From the NCBI RefSeq assembly GCF_947500835.1, contig NZ_CANMTQ010000002.1:1-64000 (forward strand): a stretch of 64,000 bases of DNA. Reading direction: 5' to 3'. The number at the start of each line of letters is the position of its first letter. The stretch's first letter is position 1. The position numbers and the translations under genes are program-made. The notes beneath the pieces were generated by a model, which did not search any database, was not told the DNA's origin, and worked only from the letters and a program-made list of their open reading frames with translations. This stretch comes from an uncultured Halomonas sp. Lineage in GTDB: Bacteria; Pseudomonadota; Gammaproteobacteria; Pseudomonadales; Halomonadaceae. Positions 1 to 8,598 of the stretch are shown one piece after another.

Positions 1-339
<339 letters not shown>

Positions 340-479
340 CAATCATTGTGTTCCTTTTCCCCTAAGGGTGGCGGAACAATCCTGCTCAAGGTCCAAACGT
401 CTCTTGACGAGTCGCTTGCCTCGATCTAGATGACTTGCATCCGATCGCTTGCAAGCGCCCACATGAATTACCTGATCAA

Positions 480-492
480 TTGTTAAAGAGCA
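480..492 (-). promoter_or_regulatory. rRNA leader boxA antitermination element
   Basis: The minus strand reads TGCTCTTTAACAA here, a close match to the boxA element found in the leader of gammaproteobacterial rRNA operons, about 140 nt upstream of the mature 16S end. It is the site where NusB/NusE-type antitermination factors load on the transcript. The stretch 340-556 as a whole is therefore the transcribed rRNA leader; no protein gene is seen in it. Confidence 0.8.
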
Positions 493-562
493 TCGCCATC
501 TGTCCGATAAAACGATCAACCGGACATATTTGCGCAGGATAGCCTGCTAGCGAGAGAGGCAT

Positions 563-590
563 ATCTTATCTCGTCGAAATAATTTGTCAA
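563..590 (-). promoter_or_regulatory. rRNA operon promoter (P2-like)
   Basis: On the minus strand a perfect -35 TTGACA (585-590) and a -10 TAAGAT (563-568) are separated by 16 bp. A GC-rich discriminator and an AT-rich upstream stretch that could serve as an UP element flank them. The start site would be near 556, some 215 nt before the 16S gene. Strength and stringent control are inferred from rRNA promoters in general. Confidence 0.75.
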
Positions 591-782
591 GCTCGACGAG
601 AAATGAAAGCCTAAAAGTTTTTCATGGCTGCTTTGCTTTAGCAACCTGTAACTCAAAACTACGTTACTTATCAAAAAGTTATTTTTTAGACGCCTGAGTT
701 CGAGCAGCCTTGCCCGAAGCAGCGGATGCGTAGACTACGAGCTCTTTACTAAAAAAGCAAGGTTTTTTAATAGGCGTTTGAA
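591..782. other. Intergenic spacer, no gene seen
   Basis: This AT-rich spacer separates the rRNA promoter from the 3' end of the HAD phosphatase gene on the same strand. It probably holds the UP element of the rRNA promoter (about 591-640). Runs of A and T around 749-769 could weakly pair but do not form a convincing intrinsic terminator. Confidence 0.5.
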
Positions 783-1412
783 TCATGATTGTGAAGCATT
801 GCCATCAAGCAGGACGTCGAGCTCTCCCAACACTGTGATCAATTGCTCCAATCCTTTAATTTGGTGGGCTTGCATGCCTAGCATTCTAGCCGCCTCAATA
901 CATTCGGGGTTATCGTCGAAGAAGATAAACTCCTCGGCGGATTGTTCCATGCCCTGAATCACGGCATGGTATGCCTCTGGCTCAGGTTTGCGTTGACCGA
1001 TTTCATGGGAGACGAAAAGCGCCTCGAAGGGTTTTGCCAAACCGTAATCATCGATTAACCGACGCCAATGGATCGGATTGCTGTTGCTCAATACCGCACG
1101 CCGGTAATCTGGTTTAATTCTCTCAACCAGCTGCAATGATCCTGGGTAAGGTCCGCGCATCCAGCTATTGAATGCTGCCAAAAAGGCGTCCGGACTCATA
1201 TCCAGTTCAAGCTCTCTCACTGCAGCTTGGGCAAAATCAGCGCCATCAGCGTAGCCCTTTTCGAATGGTTTGAGCGGCTCGAATTCCATCCAAAATCGCC
1301 GCGCCTGCTCGCGGTCGAGACGCCCCTTGGTAAGTTCGATGAGCCCCTGCGTGCCATCCCAGTCCACAAGAACGCCACCTACATCAAACAACAACACTTT
1401 TTGACCTGACAT
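783..1412 (-). CDS. HAD-superfamily phosphatase, YihX-like
   Basis: A 209-residue soluble protein of the haloacid dehalogenase superfamily, which hydrolyses phosphate esters of small metabolites in the cytoplasm. Motif I is FDVGGVLVDWDG with nucleophile Asp10; the usual second Asp is Gly12, as in the YihX (alpha-glucose-1-phosphate phosphatase) branch. Motif II is LSNSN, motif III the Lys in RKPEPEAY, and motif IV FFDDNPE. The start is supported by AAGGAG eight bases upstream. It stands alone between the rRNA promoter and a DUF457 gene. The substrate cannot be read from sequence; sugar phosphates are a family-based guess. Confidence 0.85.
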   Translation of the reverse strand: MSGQKVLLFDVGGVLVDWDGTQGLIELTKGRLDREQARRFWMEFEPLKPFEKGYADGADFAQAAVRELELDMSPDAFLAAFNSWMRGPYPGSLQLVERIKPDYRRAVLSNSNPIHWRRLIDDYGLAKPFEALFVSHEIGQRKPEPEAYHAVIQGMEQSAEEFIFFDDNPECIEAARMLGMQAHQIKGLEQLITVLGELDVLLDGNASQS

Positions 1413-1471
1413 GACCCTTTCTCCTTGTTTGACAGTGATGTATCAATATAAATAGCGCTTTGGTGTAATTC

Positions 1472-2143
1472 TCAGAACCAATATTCCATGCCTTGGGACA
1501 CAAGCTGCGTCAATGCCGACCAAGGCGGCAACCAAGGGATCATCGCGCTCGTGAGTAGCAGCATCAGTAGCGAATTAAGAGGCTCGCGATAATCGAAAAA
1601 CTTGAGCGCCGTCCCGAAGGATCGCTTTACCCGAACACCCACCAGATCAACGCTATAGCATTCATCCAGAAGCAAATGCACCATCACGCCAAACGCCAGG
1701 GCAAGCCCGTGGGCCCAAGCCATCCAGGCATTTTGTAAGAAGAACTGATAACTGGCACAAGCTGTAAGAGAGCCACCCAATAACGCCGCAAGGAGAGAAT
1801 GCCAGATACCCCGATGCACGGAAAAGCGCTTGAATACCGCGCTTAGCACATAGCGTATGCCGAGAAAGAGCGTGGCGCAGAGCATCAATAACACTCCCGG
1901 CTCCAATCGCTCTTGAAACAATAGCGCTCCACTCACCGCAGCTAGCGCAGCGAACAGGGTAAAAACCAAACGGACAGCATGAGAATTGTCAGAGTCGATA
2001 TCAGGCAGGATGCCACCAAAAGCTATCAATACTGCTATTGGTACCGCCTCAAGCGTTGACCAAAGCGATATTTGCCGCCCACCCAGCCCTATCAACACAC
2101 CAGCAGTCGCGGCAACGCTCAGGTGGGTACGAAAATTGGCCAT
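1472..2143 (-). CDS. DUF457/YdjM-like inner-membrane metal-dependent hydrolase family
   Basis: About 223 residues with several membrane segments and the family's conserved polar motifs inside the membrane: PDIDSD near the first helices, HRGIWHS in the middle and HLLLDECY further on. These Asp and His residues are the reason the family is annotated as metal-dependent hydrolase, though its reaction is not established. I place the start at the internal ATG (MANFRTHLS) because the family begins right at this point; an in-frame ATG 30 bases upstream exists, and neither has a strong ribosome site. No LexA-type operator was seen upstream, unlike E. coli ydjM. Confidence 0.75.
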   Translation of the reverse strand: MANFRTHLSVAATAGVLIGLGGRQISLWSTLEAVPIAVLIAFGGILPDIDSDNSHAVRLVFTLFAALAAVSGALLFQERLEPGVLLMLCATLFLGIRYVLSAVFKRFSVHRGIWHSLLAALLGGSLTACASYQFFLQNAWMAWAHGLALAFGVMVHLLLDECYSVDLVGVRVKRSFGTALKFFDYREPLNSLLMLLLTSAMIPWLPPWSALTQLVSQGMEYWF

Positions 2144-2253
2144 CAAAAATCCCGATACTGGATAAAAACCCATATTATGCGAGAAATGGCTCTATAAAAC
2201 AATCAGTTGCCGAATAGCAACACCCCTAGACACAGGCATTTCTGTTTCTTCAA

Positions 2254-2796
2254 TCAATCTTTCGGACTATCGGCAAGATATTGATCTTTGAGTTTGACGT
2301 AATTACCTGCCGTATAGGTAAAGAACTCTCGCTCGCTGGCCTTGAGTTCACGCAAGGGTTTGGCCGGATTTCCCGCGTAGACATGGCCACTTTCCAGCGT
2401 TTTTCCCGGCGTTACCACCGCGCCTGCAGCAATGATCACCTCATCTTCGACGACTGCACCATCCATGACGATAGCGCCCATGCCCACCAGGATACGGTTA
2501 CCCAAGGTACAGCCGTGAAGAATGGCCTTATGCCCAATGGTGACATCATCGCCAATGGTCAGCGGATAGCCCCCTGGATTGAAATCGCTGGCATGGGTGA
2601 TATGCAATACGCTGCCATCCTGCACACTGGTGCGCGCACCGATGCGGATACGATGCATATCGCCGCGAATCACCGTCATCGGCCATACCGAACAGTCATC
2701 CCCCAGCTCGACATCTCCCAACACCACGCAGGCAGGATCGATATAGTTGCGCTCACCAAGGCGCGGCGTCTGCCCCTGAAAAGTTCGAATCGTCAT
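2254..2796 (-). CDS. Gamma-class carbonic anhydrase family protein (YrdA-like)
   Basis: A 180-residue left-handed beta-helix protein made of hexapeptide repeats (for example LGDVELGDDC, IGDDVTIG). It keeps the family RGDMH motif, QDGSVLHITH and IGHKAILHGC, whose histidines bind the metal at trimer interfaces in gamma carbonic anhydrases. The product is cytosolic. Many YrdA-type members show no clear carbonic anhydrase activity, so the enzymatic role is uncertain. The start has AGGAG six bases upstream. It sits just downstream of an NSS transporter gene on the same strand with a 30-base gap, so the two may be cotranscribed. Confidence 0.88.
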   Translation of the reverse strand: MTIRTFQGQTPRLGERNYIDPACVVLGDVELGDDCSVWPMTVIRGDMHRIRIGARTSVQDGSVLHITHASDFNPGGYPLTIGDDVTIGHKAILHGCTLGNRILVGMGAIVMDGAVVEDEVIIAAGAVVTPGKTLESGHVYAGNPAKPLRELKASEREFFTYTAGNYVKLKDQYLADSPKD

Positions 2797-2826
2797 GCCC
2801 AGCTCCTCGAATGGCTACAGGTATAT

Positions 2827-4167
2827 TCAGAATAGATCGGATACCAACACGATTACGACCAGGGGAATGGAAACGTACCGCACCAGGGTTTGCCAGAGAT
2901 TAAAACGCCTGGCATCGACACCAAGGGCTTGCTGCGCCGTTTCCTGGGACATGATCCAGGCAGCATAGATAGCGATCAACACTCCGCCTACCGGCAGGAA
3001 GATATCCGTGGGAATTGTCGTCACCAGATCGAAGAAGTTCATCTCGCCGATCCAGTGCACCTCGGCCATGGTGGAAAACGACAGTACCGAGAGCATCCCC
3101 GCCGCCCAGACCAGCGCCCCGATGATCGCGGTTGCGTGCCCTCGTTTGAGCCCCGCATCTTGCAAAGTAACGACCATTGGCTCGGTTAGATTGATCGAGG
3201 AAGTCCAGGTGGCCAGCAACAGCAGCAAGAAAAAGATGCCAAGCCACAAAGAACCGCCAGGCAGTTGGGCAAATGCAATGGGCAGTGTCACGAACATGAG
3301 CCCCGGCCCTTCCCCGGGGTCCATGCCTTGGGAGAACACCACCGAGAAAATGGCGATACCCGACAGCAGCGCCACCGTCACGTCGAGTATCGCGACCGCC
3401 ACCACGGCCCGGGGCAGGCTTTGCTGCTCCGGCATGTAAGCACCATAGGCCATCAGCGCACAGGCACCAACGGCCAGGGTGAAGAAGGCATGGCCCATGG
3501 CATTCAACACCACGGTACCGGTAATGGCGGAAGGGTCCGGGGCGAACAGCCAGGCCATGGCGGTACCGAAACCGTCGGTCGTGGTGGCATAGATGGCCAG
3601 TATCAGCAGCAGTAGATACAGCATCGGCATCAGCAGATTGTTGAGCTTTTCCAGCCCCCCTGACACTCCTGCCGCAACCACGGACATGGTCAGCAATAAA
3701 AACAGCGTATGGTTGAAGGTCATGCGCAGGGGGTCGGCAAGAAAGGCATCGAAACTGGCACCGATCTCCTGGGGCGAGAGGCCTGCAAAACTCCCGTTGA
3801 ACGAGTCGACCAGGTACTCGATCGACCAACCTGAAACCACGGAATAAAACGAGAGGATGAAAAACACCGTGACTCCACCAAACGCCCCTAACCAGCGCCA
3901 ATGCGGCGTAGCGCCAGCCTCGCGAGCAAGATGCGCCAGCGACTGCATGGGGCTGCGCCGTCCGGCGCGCCCGATCAGGATCTCAGCCATCATCACCGGC
4001 AGCCCTAGGGTGATCACGAACCCCACATACAGCACCAGAAAGGCGGCACCACCATTTTCCCCGGTCATGTACGGAAAACGCCAGATGTTGCCAAGCCCCA
4101 CGGCGGCCCCGGTTACCGCTAGAATGAATGCACGCCGTGTACTCCAGCGCTCCAGTGTTTCGCCCAT
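2827..4167 (-). CDS. Sodium-dependent transporter, NSS/SNF family
   Basis: About 446 residues with roughly 11 to 12 membrane helices. The first helix holds the family signature GAAVGLGNIWRFPYM, the site where Na+ and substrate bind in LeuT-like neurotransmitter:sodium symporters. It is an inner-membrane importer driven by Na+, typically of amino acids or related amines; the substrate is unknown. An ATG 39 bases upstream is possible, but the family normally starts shortly before the ERWSTRRAFIL segment, so the internal ATG was chosen. Neither start has a strong ribosome site. Confidence 0.9.
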   Translation of the reverse strand: MGETLERWSTRRAFILAVTGAAVGLGNIWRFPYMTGENGGAAFLVLYVGFVITLGLPVMMAEILIGRAGRRSPMQSLAHLAREAGATPHWRWLGAFGGVTVFFILSFYSVVSGWSIEYLVDSFNGSFAGLSPQEIGASFDAFLADPLRMTFNHTLFLLLTMSVVAAGVSGGLEKLNNLLMPMLYLLLLILAIYATTTDGFGTAMAWLFAPDPSAITGTVVLNAMGHAFFTLAVGACALMAYGAYMPEQQSLPRAVVAVAILDVTVALLSGIAIFSVVFSQGMDPGEGPGLMFVTLPIAFAQLPGGSLWLGIFFLLLLLATWTSSINLTEPMVVTLQDAGLKRGHATAIIGALVWAAGMLSVLSFSTMAEVHWIGEMNFFDLVTTIPTDIFLPVGGVLIAIYAAWIMSQETAQQALGVDARRFNLWQTLVRYVSIPLVVIVLVSDLF

Positions 4168-4338
4168 GTATGCCTGCCTGCGTTGTATCCGATGAAACCG
4201 TGTCATGCCGACGCTAAAGGCGCGAGAGTAGCAGTCTGGCTTTCAGCGGCCAAACTTACCTACGCGATATTGAAACGTGACCCTGGCAGCCGCATCTAAA
4301 CTAACAATCATGCCCATCACGACCAAGGAGCTGTGTTC

Positions 4339-6387
4339 ATGCCCAACAATCCACTTCTCGAGCACCATTCGCTGCCGCCCTTCGGTGAGATTCAGCCGGA
4401 TCATGTAGTGCCGGCGATCGAGCAGATTCTCGATGAAAACCGCGACGCCATCGACCGCCTGGCCGAGAAAGCAGCTCAATCCCCGCGCTGGTCGACCCTG
4501 GCGGCACCGCTCGAAGAGCTAAACGATCGCCTGTCCCAGGCCTGGTCACCGGTTTCTCATTTGAATGGCACCATGAATACGCCGGCACTGCGAGAGGCGT
4601 ATCAAACCTGTCTGGCCAAACTCTCCGACTATGGCACCTGGCTGGGGCAACACGAAGGACTGTTTCGCGCCTACCAGGCATTGAAAGACTCGCCGGCCTA
4701 TGGCGATCTCGATCATGCTCAGCGTCGCTCCGTTGACAACACTCTGCGTGATTTCCATCTTGCCGGTGTCGACCTGCCGACAGAAAAGAAACGCCGCTAT
4801 GGTGAAATTCAGGCAAAGCTATCTGAACTGTCCAACAGCTTTTCCAACAACGTATTGGATGCCACCCAGGCCTGGCACAAGGACATCGACGACGCTGCCC
4901 AGCTCGACGGTCTGCCTCAAAGCGCCTTGGATACACTCAAGGCCAACGCCGAGGCCAAGAATATCAAGGGGTATCGTATCACCCTGGATTTCCCCAGCTT
5001 CTTTCCGGTACTCACCTACGCCAATGACCGTGAGTTGCGTCGGGAAGTGTATACCGCTTTCGCCACCCGCGCCTCGGATCAAGGCCCCAATGCCGGGGAG
5101 TACGACAACGCCAAAAATATCGAACAAATCCTGGCGCTACGTCATGAACTTGCCCAGCTGCTCGGCTTTGATACCTACGCCGACTACTCCCTGGCAACCA
5201 AGATGGCGGATTCGCCTGCTCAAGTGCTCGAGTTTCTCGAAGATCTTGCCCGGCGCGCCTATCCCCAGGCCCAGGAAGAGTTTAATGAACTTGTGGCTTT
5301 CGCCGAGGAAACCCTCGGACTGACAAATCTCGAACCCTGGGATGTAGGCTATGCCAGCGAAAAACTGCGGGAGTCGCGCTACGCGATTTCCCAGGAGCAG
5401 CTGCGACCCTACTTCCCGGCCCCCAAAGTGATCAACGGCCTATTCAAGGTCACCGAGCGACTTTATGGCGTGCAGTTCGTCGAAGACGAAAGCGTGCCTC
5501 GCTATCACCCGGATGTGCGCTTTTTTGAGATTCGCGAAAGCAATGTGCCTATCGCCGGCTTTTATCTCGATCTTTATGCTCGGGAAGGCAAGCGGGGCGG
5601 CGCCTGGATGGATGAGTGCCGGGTGCGCCGTCAACGCGAGGACGGCAGCCTGCAGCTACCTGTTACCTATCTGACCTGCAATTTCACTCGTCCGGTAGGC
5701 GACAAGCCAGCCCTGTTGACCCATGACGAGGTAACCACGCTGTTTCACGAGTTCGGTCATGGTCTGCACCACATGCTGACCCAGCAAAGCGTCGCCGATG
5801 TCTCGGGTATCAATGGGGTTGCCTGGGATGCGGTGGAACTGCCCAGCCAGTTCATGGAGAACTTCTGCTGGGAGCGGGAAGGCCTTGATCTGCTTGCCTC
5901 TCATGTCGATAGCGGCGAGCGTTTGCCGGATGAGCTGCTCGAAAAATTGCAGGCCGCCAGGAACTTCCAGTCTGCCATGGGCATGCTGCGTCAAATCGAG
6001 TTTTCGCTGTTCGATTTTCGCCTCCATCATGAGCTTCAGGAACCAACCGCCAGGGACGTTCAGACGCTGCTGGATGAGGTACGCGACAAACTTTCCGTCG
6101 TACCACGCGCCGATTTCAACCGCTTCCAGACCAGCTTCAGTCACATTTTTGCCGGCGGCTATGCAGCGGGTTATTACAGTTACAAATGGGCTGAAGTACT
6201 CTCCGCAGACGCCTACAGCGCCTTTGAAGAGGCTGGCATTTTCAATGAGGAGACGGGTACTCGCTTTCGCCAGGAAATCCTTGAGCAAGGCGGCTCAAGA
6301 GATGCAGCAGAGCTGTTTCGCGCCTTTCGCGGACGCGATCCCAGCGTCGATCCTCTACTACGCCATAGCGGCATTCGCGCTGCCTGA
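4339..6387 (+). CDS. prlC: Oligopeptidase A (M3 metallopeptidase)
   Basis: A 682-residue cytosolic zinc endopeptidase that degrades short peptides, including cleaved signal peptides. The HEXXH zinc site is FHEFGHGLHHML near residue 475, with the third ligand in the WDAVELPSQFMENFCWE segment 25 to 30 residues later. Length fits E. coli PrlC (about 680). The ATG at 4339 has AGGAG eight bases upstream and is preferred over an in-frame GTG at 4333, which would sit only two bases from it. Followed 12 bases later by yheV, the usual gammaproteobacterial arrangement. Confidence 0.96.
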   Translation: MPNNPLLEHHSLPPFGEIQPDHVVPAIEQILDENRDAIDRLAEKAAQSPRWSTLAAPLEELNDRLSQAWSPVSHLNGTMNTPALREAYQTCLAKLSDYGTWLGQHEGLFRAYQALKDSPAYGDLDHAQRRSVDNTLRDFHLAGVDLPTEKKRRYGEIQAKLSELSNSFSNNVLDATQAWHKDIDDAAQLDGLPQSALDTLKANAEAKNIKGYRITLDFPSFFPVLTYANDRELRREVYTAFATRASDQGPNAGEYDNAKNIEQILALRHELAQLLGFDTYADYSLATKMADSPAQVLEFLEDLARRAYPQAQEEFNELVAFAEETLGLTNLEPWDVGYASEKLRESRYAISQEQLRPYFPAPKVINGLFKVTERLYGVQFVEDESVPRYHPDVRFFEIRESNVPIAGFYLDLYAREGKRGGAWMDECRVRRQREDGSLQLPVTYLTCNFTRPVGDKPALLTHDEVTTLFHEFGHGLHHMLTQQSVADVSGINGVAWDAVELPSQFMENFCWEREGLDLLASHVDSGERLPDELLEKLQAARNFQSAMGMLRQIEFSLFDFRLHHELQEPTARDVQTLLDEVRDKLSVVPRADFNRFQTSFSHIFAGGYAAGYYSYKWAEVLSADAYSAFEEAGIFNEETGTRFRQEILEQGGSRDAAELFRAFRGRDPSVDPLLRHSGIRAA

Positions 6388-6399
6388 AGGAGAAAACTG

Positions 6400-6645
6400 A
6401 TGACGACACCCAAGCGCTTCATCGCCGGCGCCATCTGCCAGCGCTGCGCCGCCATGGACAAGATTCGTACCTGGGAACAGAACGGCATCCGCTATCGTGA
6501 CTGCGTGGCCTGCGATTTCTTCGAGCAGCTACCCATTGAGCAGTCAACGAATGCCGAGGAGCTCGAGACCCGGGTCAATCGCACCCGGGAGGAGCAAAAG
6601 AAAAGCGATGTGCAGACCGTTCGCATTCTTGATCCAAAAGGCTGA
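6400..6645 (+). CDS. yheV: YheV-family putative zinc-ribbon protein
   Basis: An 81-residue protein with two Cys pairs, CQRC and CVAC, spaced like a zinc ribbon, followed by a charged helical tail. Function is unknown; the family is almost always encoded directly after prlC, as here, with a ribosome site GGAG in the gap. The pair ends at a strong terminator at 6661-6687. Confidence 0.9.
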   Translation: MTTPKRFIAGAICQRCAAMDKIRTWEQNGIRYRDCVACDFFEQLPIEQSTNAEELETRVNRTREEQKKSDVQTVRILDPKG

Positions 6646-6660
6646 TCGCTGCCCCATCGA

Positions 6661-6687
6661 AAAGGCCTCCCACAAGTGGAGGCCTTT
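6661..6687. terminator. Intrinsic terminator between prlC-yheV and sodC1
   Basis: A perfect 10-bp stem, AAAGGCCTCC paired with GGAGGCCTTT, with a 7-base loop. A- and T-rich ends on both sides suggest it can stop transcription from both convergent genes. Confidence 0.85.
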
Positions 6688-6722
6688 CGTATTCATGCGC
6701 CATATATCATAACCCCGATCTA

Positions 6723-7250
6723 CTACTTGCCGAGCGTACCGCAGGCGACGCGCGCACCACCGCCACCAAGCTTTGGATGATCGAAATACGTATCGCCTCC
6801 CTCATGCACGATTACGGCACGATTCTCGAGATCCGATACCTTCAGGCGCGGCGCCAGCACCGGCGTAGTGGCGCCGCCCTCCTCATCCACCATTAGAATG
6901 GGCAAGTCGCCAAGATGGCCTTTGCCATAAGGCCCCTGATGGGTGCCTGCCTGGTCAGGCGCATAATGCCCACCTGCCGCAGCGGCAGCGGTCTCCTGAC
7001 CATTCACATCCAACGGTTCGCAGTTGGCGTTTTCATGCACATGAAAACCATGGGCTCCGGGCGAAAGCCCCGCCAGGTTCGGGGTAATCAACAGGCCGTA
7101 CTGGCTGTCCTCGACCTTCACGGTTCCGATGCTGTCGCCGACGCCTTGGGCGCTAACTTCATGCATCTCGATCTCCTGGGAAGCTTGAACGGTGGCGATC
7201 AGCGCGAAAGAACCGCCAACGGCAAACATCAAATTACGCAAATGCTTCAT
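6723..7250 (-). CDS. sodC: Superoxide dismutase [Cu-Zn], periplasmic
   Basis: A 175-residue precursor with a signal peptide (about residues 1-24, ending VQAS). The mature part has the copper and zinc ligands of SodC: HGFHVHENANC, GGHYAPDQAGTHQGPYG, and VHEGGDTYFDHPK, plus the C-terminal GGGGARVACG with the disulfide cysteine. It dismutates superoxide in the periplasm. The ATG at 7250 has AGGAG five bases upstream and beats a GTG two codons earlier. A second, clearly paralogous sodC lies at 10895-11419, with a TRAP transporter between them. Confidence 0.95.
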   Translation of the reverse strand: MKHLRNLMFAVGGSFALIATVQASQEIEMHEVSAQGVGDSIGTVKVEDSQYGLLITPNLAGLSPGAHGFHVHENANCEPLDVNGQETAAAAAGGHYAPDQAGTHQGPYGKGHLGDLPILMVDEEGGATTPVLAPRLKVSDLENRAVIVHEGGDTYFDHPKLGGGGARVACGTLGK

Positions 7251-7488
7251 ATCCACTCCTGTCCTTGAGTTGAACGTACCATGTCAAGGCTAACCAACTC
7301 TGATGGCAACTGACAACTCACTACAGACCAGGAGGGCAGAGAAACGACAGGTAAACTTCGATCAGGGTCGCACTCAAAATAGCCACCACAGGAAGGCATT
7401 CAACGTTTGTTCAGTTTACAGAGGATAACGATTAGTGATTTAAATGACAGGTCGATTATCAATCAGAATAATAAGCATGGAGTATCCT

Positions 7489-8514
7489 ATGTCCATCCAA
7501 CAGCACAACGATTCCCGCCGCATCAACCACTGCTTTGCCAAGACGCTGATCTCTACCTCTTTGATTCTCGGTCTAGCTGCTACCGGCAGCGTACAAGCTC
7601 AGGATGATCGCGAAGGCTGGCCACAAAGTTTTACCGTGGGCACCGCCAGTCAGGGCGGTACTTACTTCGTTTATGGTTCCGGCTGGGCCAACCTGATCGC
7701 CGACCAGTTAGGGCTTTCCGGCGGCGGTGAGGTCACCGGTGGGCCGACCCAGAACCTGGCGCTGGTGCACAACAAGGAAGTCGCCTTCGGACTGACCACC
7801 ATGGGGCCAGCAAGCGATGCGCTTTCAGGCAAAAGTCCGCTGGCACCGGGAATCGTCATGGACAACGTCTGCGCCATGTTCCCCATGTACGAAACGCCTT
7901 TCTCGATCACCGCCCTGTCTGACTCCGGCATCACTTCGATCTCCGAAATTCCTGATGGCGCCACCATCGGCTTCGGGCCTGCGGGATCGACCTCGGACAC
8001 CTATTTCCCGGCCATTCTCGAAGAGCTGGGGGTGAATTACGAACGGCGCAATGGCGGCTGGAACGATCTGGCGGGGCAGCTTCAGGATGGCCTGATCGAT
8101 GTCATCGCCTTCGCCGCTGGCATCCCGATCCCCGCAGTCAGCCAGCTCGAAGTCCAGACCGATGTGAACATCATCGAATTCACCGATGAAGAGCAGTCCA
8201 AGGCTACCGACGCTTTCCCGGTATCCGAGTTCACCATTCCCGCCAGCACCTATTCGACCCTGCAGGAAGACTCAGATGTCGTGTCCATGTGGAACTTCGC
8301 CATCGCAAGCTGCGACCTGCCTGAAAGCCTCGTCTACGAAGCCACCCGTATCACCATGGAAAATAACGACAAGATGCGTTCGATCCACCGCAGTGCCGAA
8401 ACCACGGTGCCGGAGAACATCGAGTACAACGAGGTCATTCCTTTCCATTCCGGCGCGGCGCGCTGGTACAAGGAGAACGGACACGAGATACCCGAGGACC
8501 TGATTCATCAATAA
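7489..8514 (+). CDS. TAXI-family TRAP transporter substrate-binding protein
   Basis: A 341-residue periplasmic binding protein: signal peptide to about residue 37 (GSVQAQ), then the TAXI hallmark FTVGTASQGGTYFVYG. These proteins hand their ligand to a fused TRAP permease, which is encoded 84 bases downstream. Ligands known for TAXI systems include glutamate/glutamine-like and other carboxylates; this one is not predictable. The ATG at 7489 has GGAG six bases upstream and puts the signal peptide at normal length; an ATG 45 bases earlier lacks a ribosome site. Confidence 0.92.
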   Translation: MSIQQHNDSRRINHCFAKTLISTSLILGLAATGSVQAQDDREGWPQSFTVGTASQGGTYFVYGSGWANLIADQLGLSGGGEVTGGPTQNLALVHNKEVAFGLTTMGPASDALSGKSPLAPGIVMDNVCAMFPMYETPFSITALSDSGITSISEIPDGATIGFGPAGSTSDTYFPAILEELGVNYERRNGGWNDLAGQLQDGLIDVIAFAAGIPIPAVSQLEVQTDVNIIEFTDEEQSKATDAFPVSEFTIPASTYSTLQEDSDVVSMWNFAIASCDLPESLVYEATRITMENNDKMRSIHRSAETTVPENIEYNEVIPFHSGAARWYKENGHEIPEDLIHQ

Positions 8515-8598
8515 GGCTGGACGCCTTCGATCCGTTCGGGAGTGACGCTTACCGGCGTCGCTCCCGAGTCAGTTACGACCACTCGATGGTGATCCCGC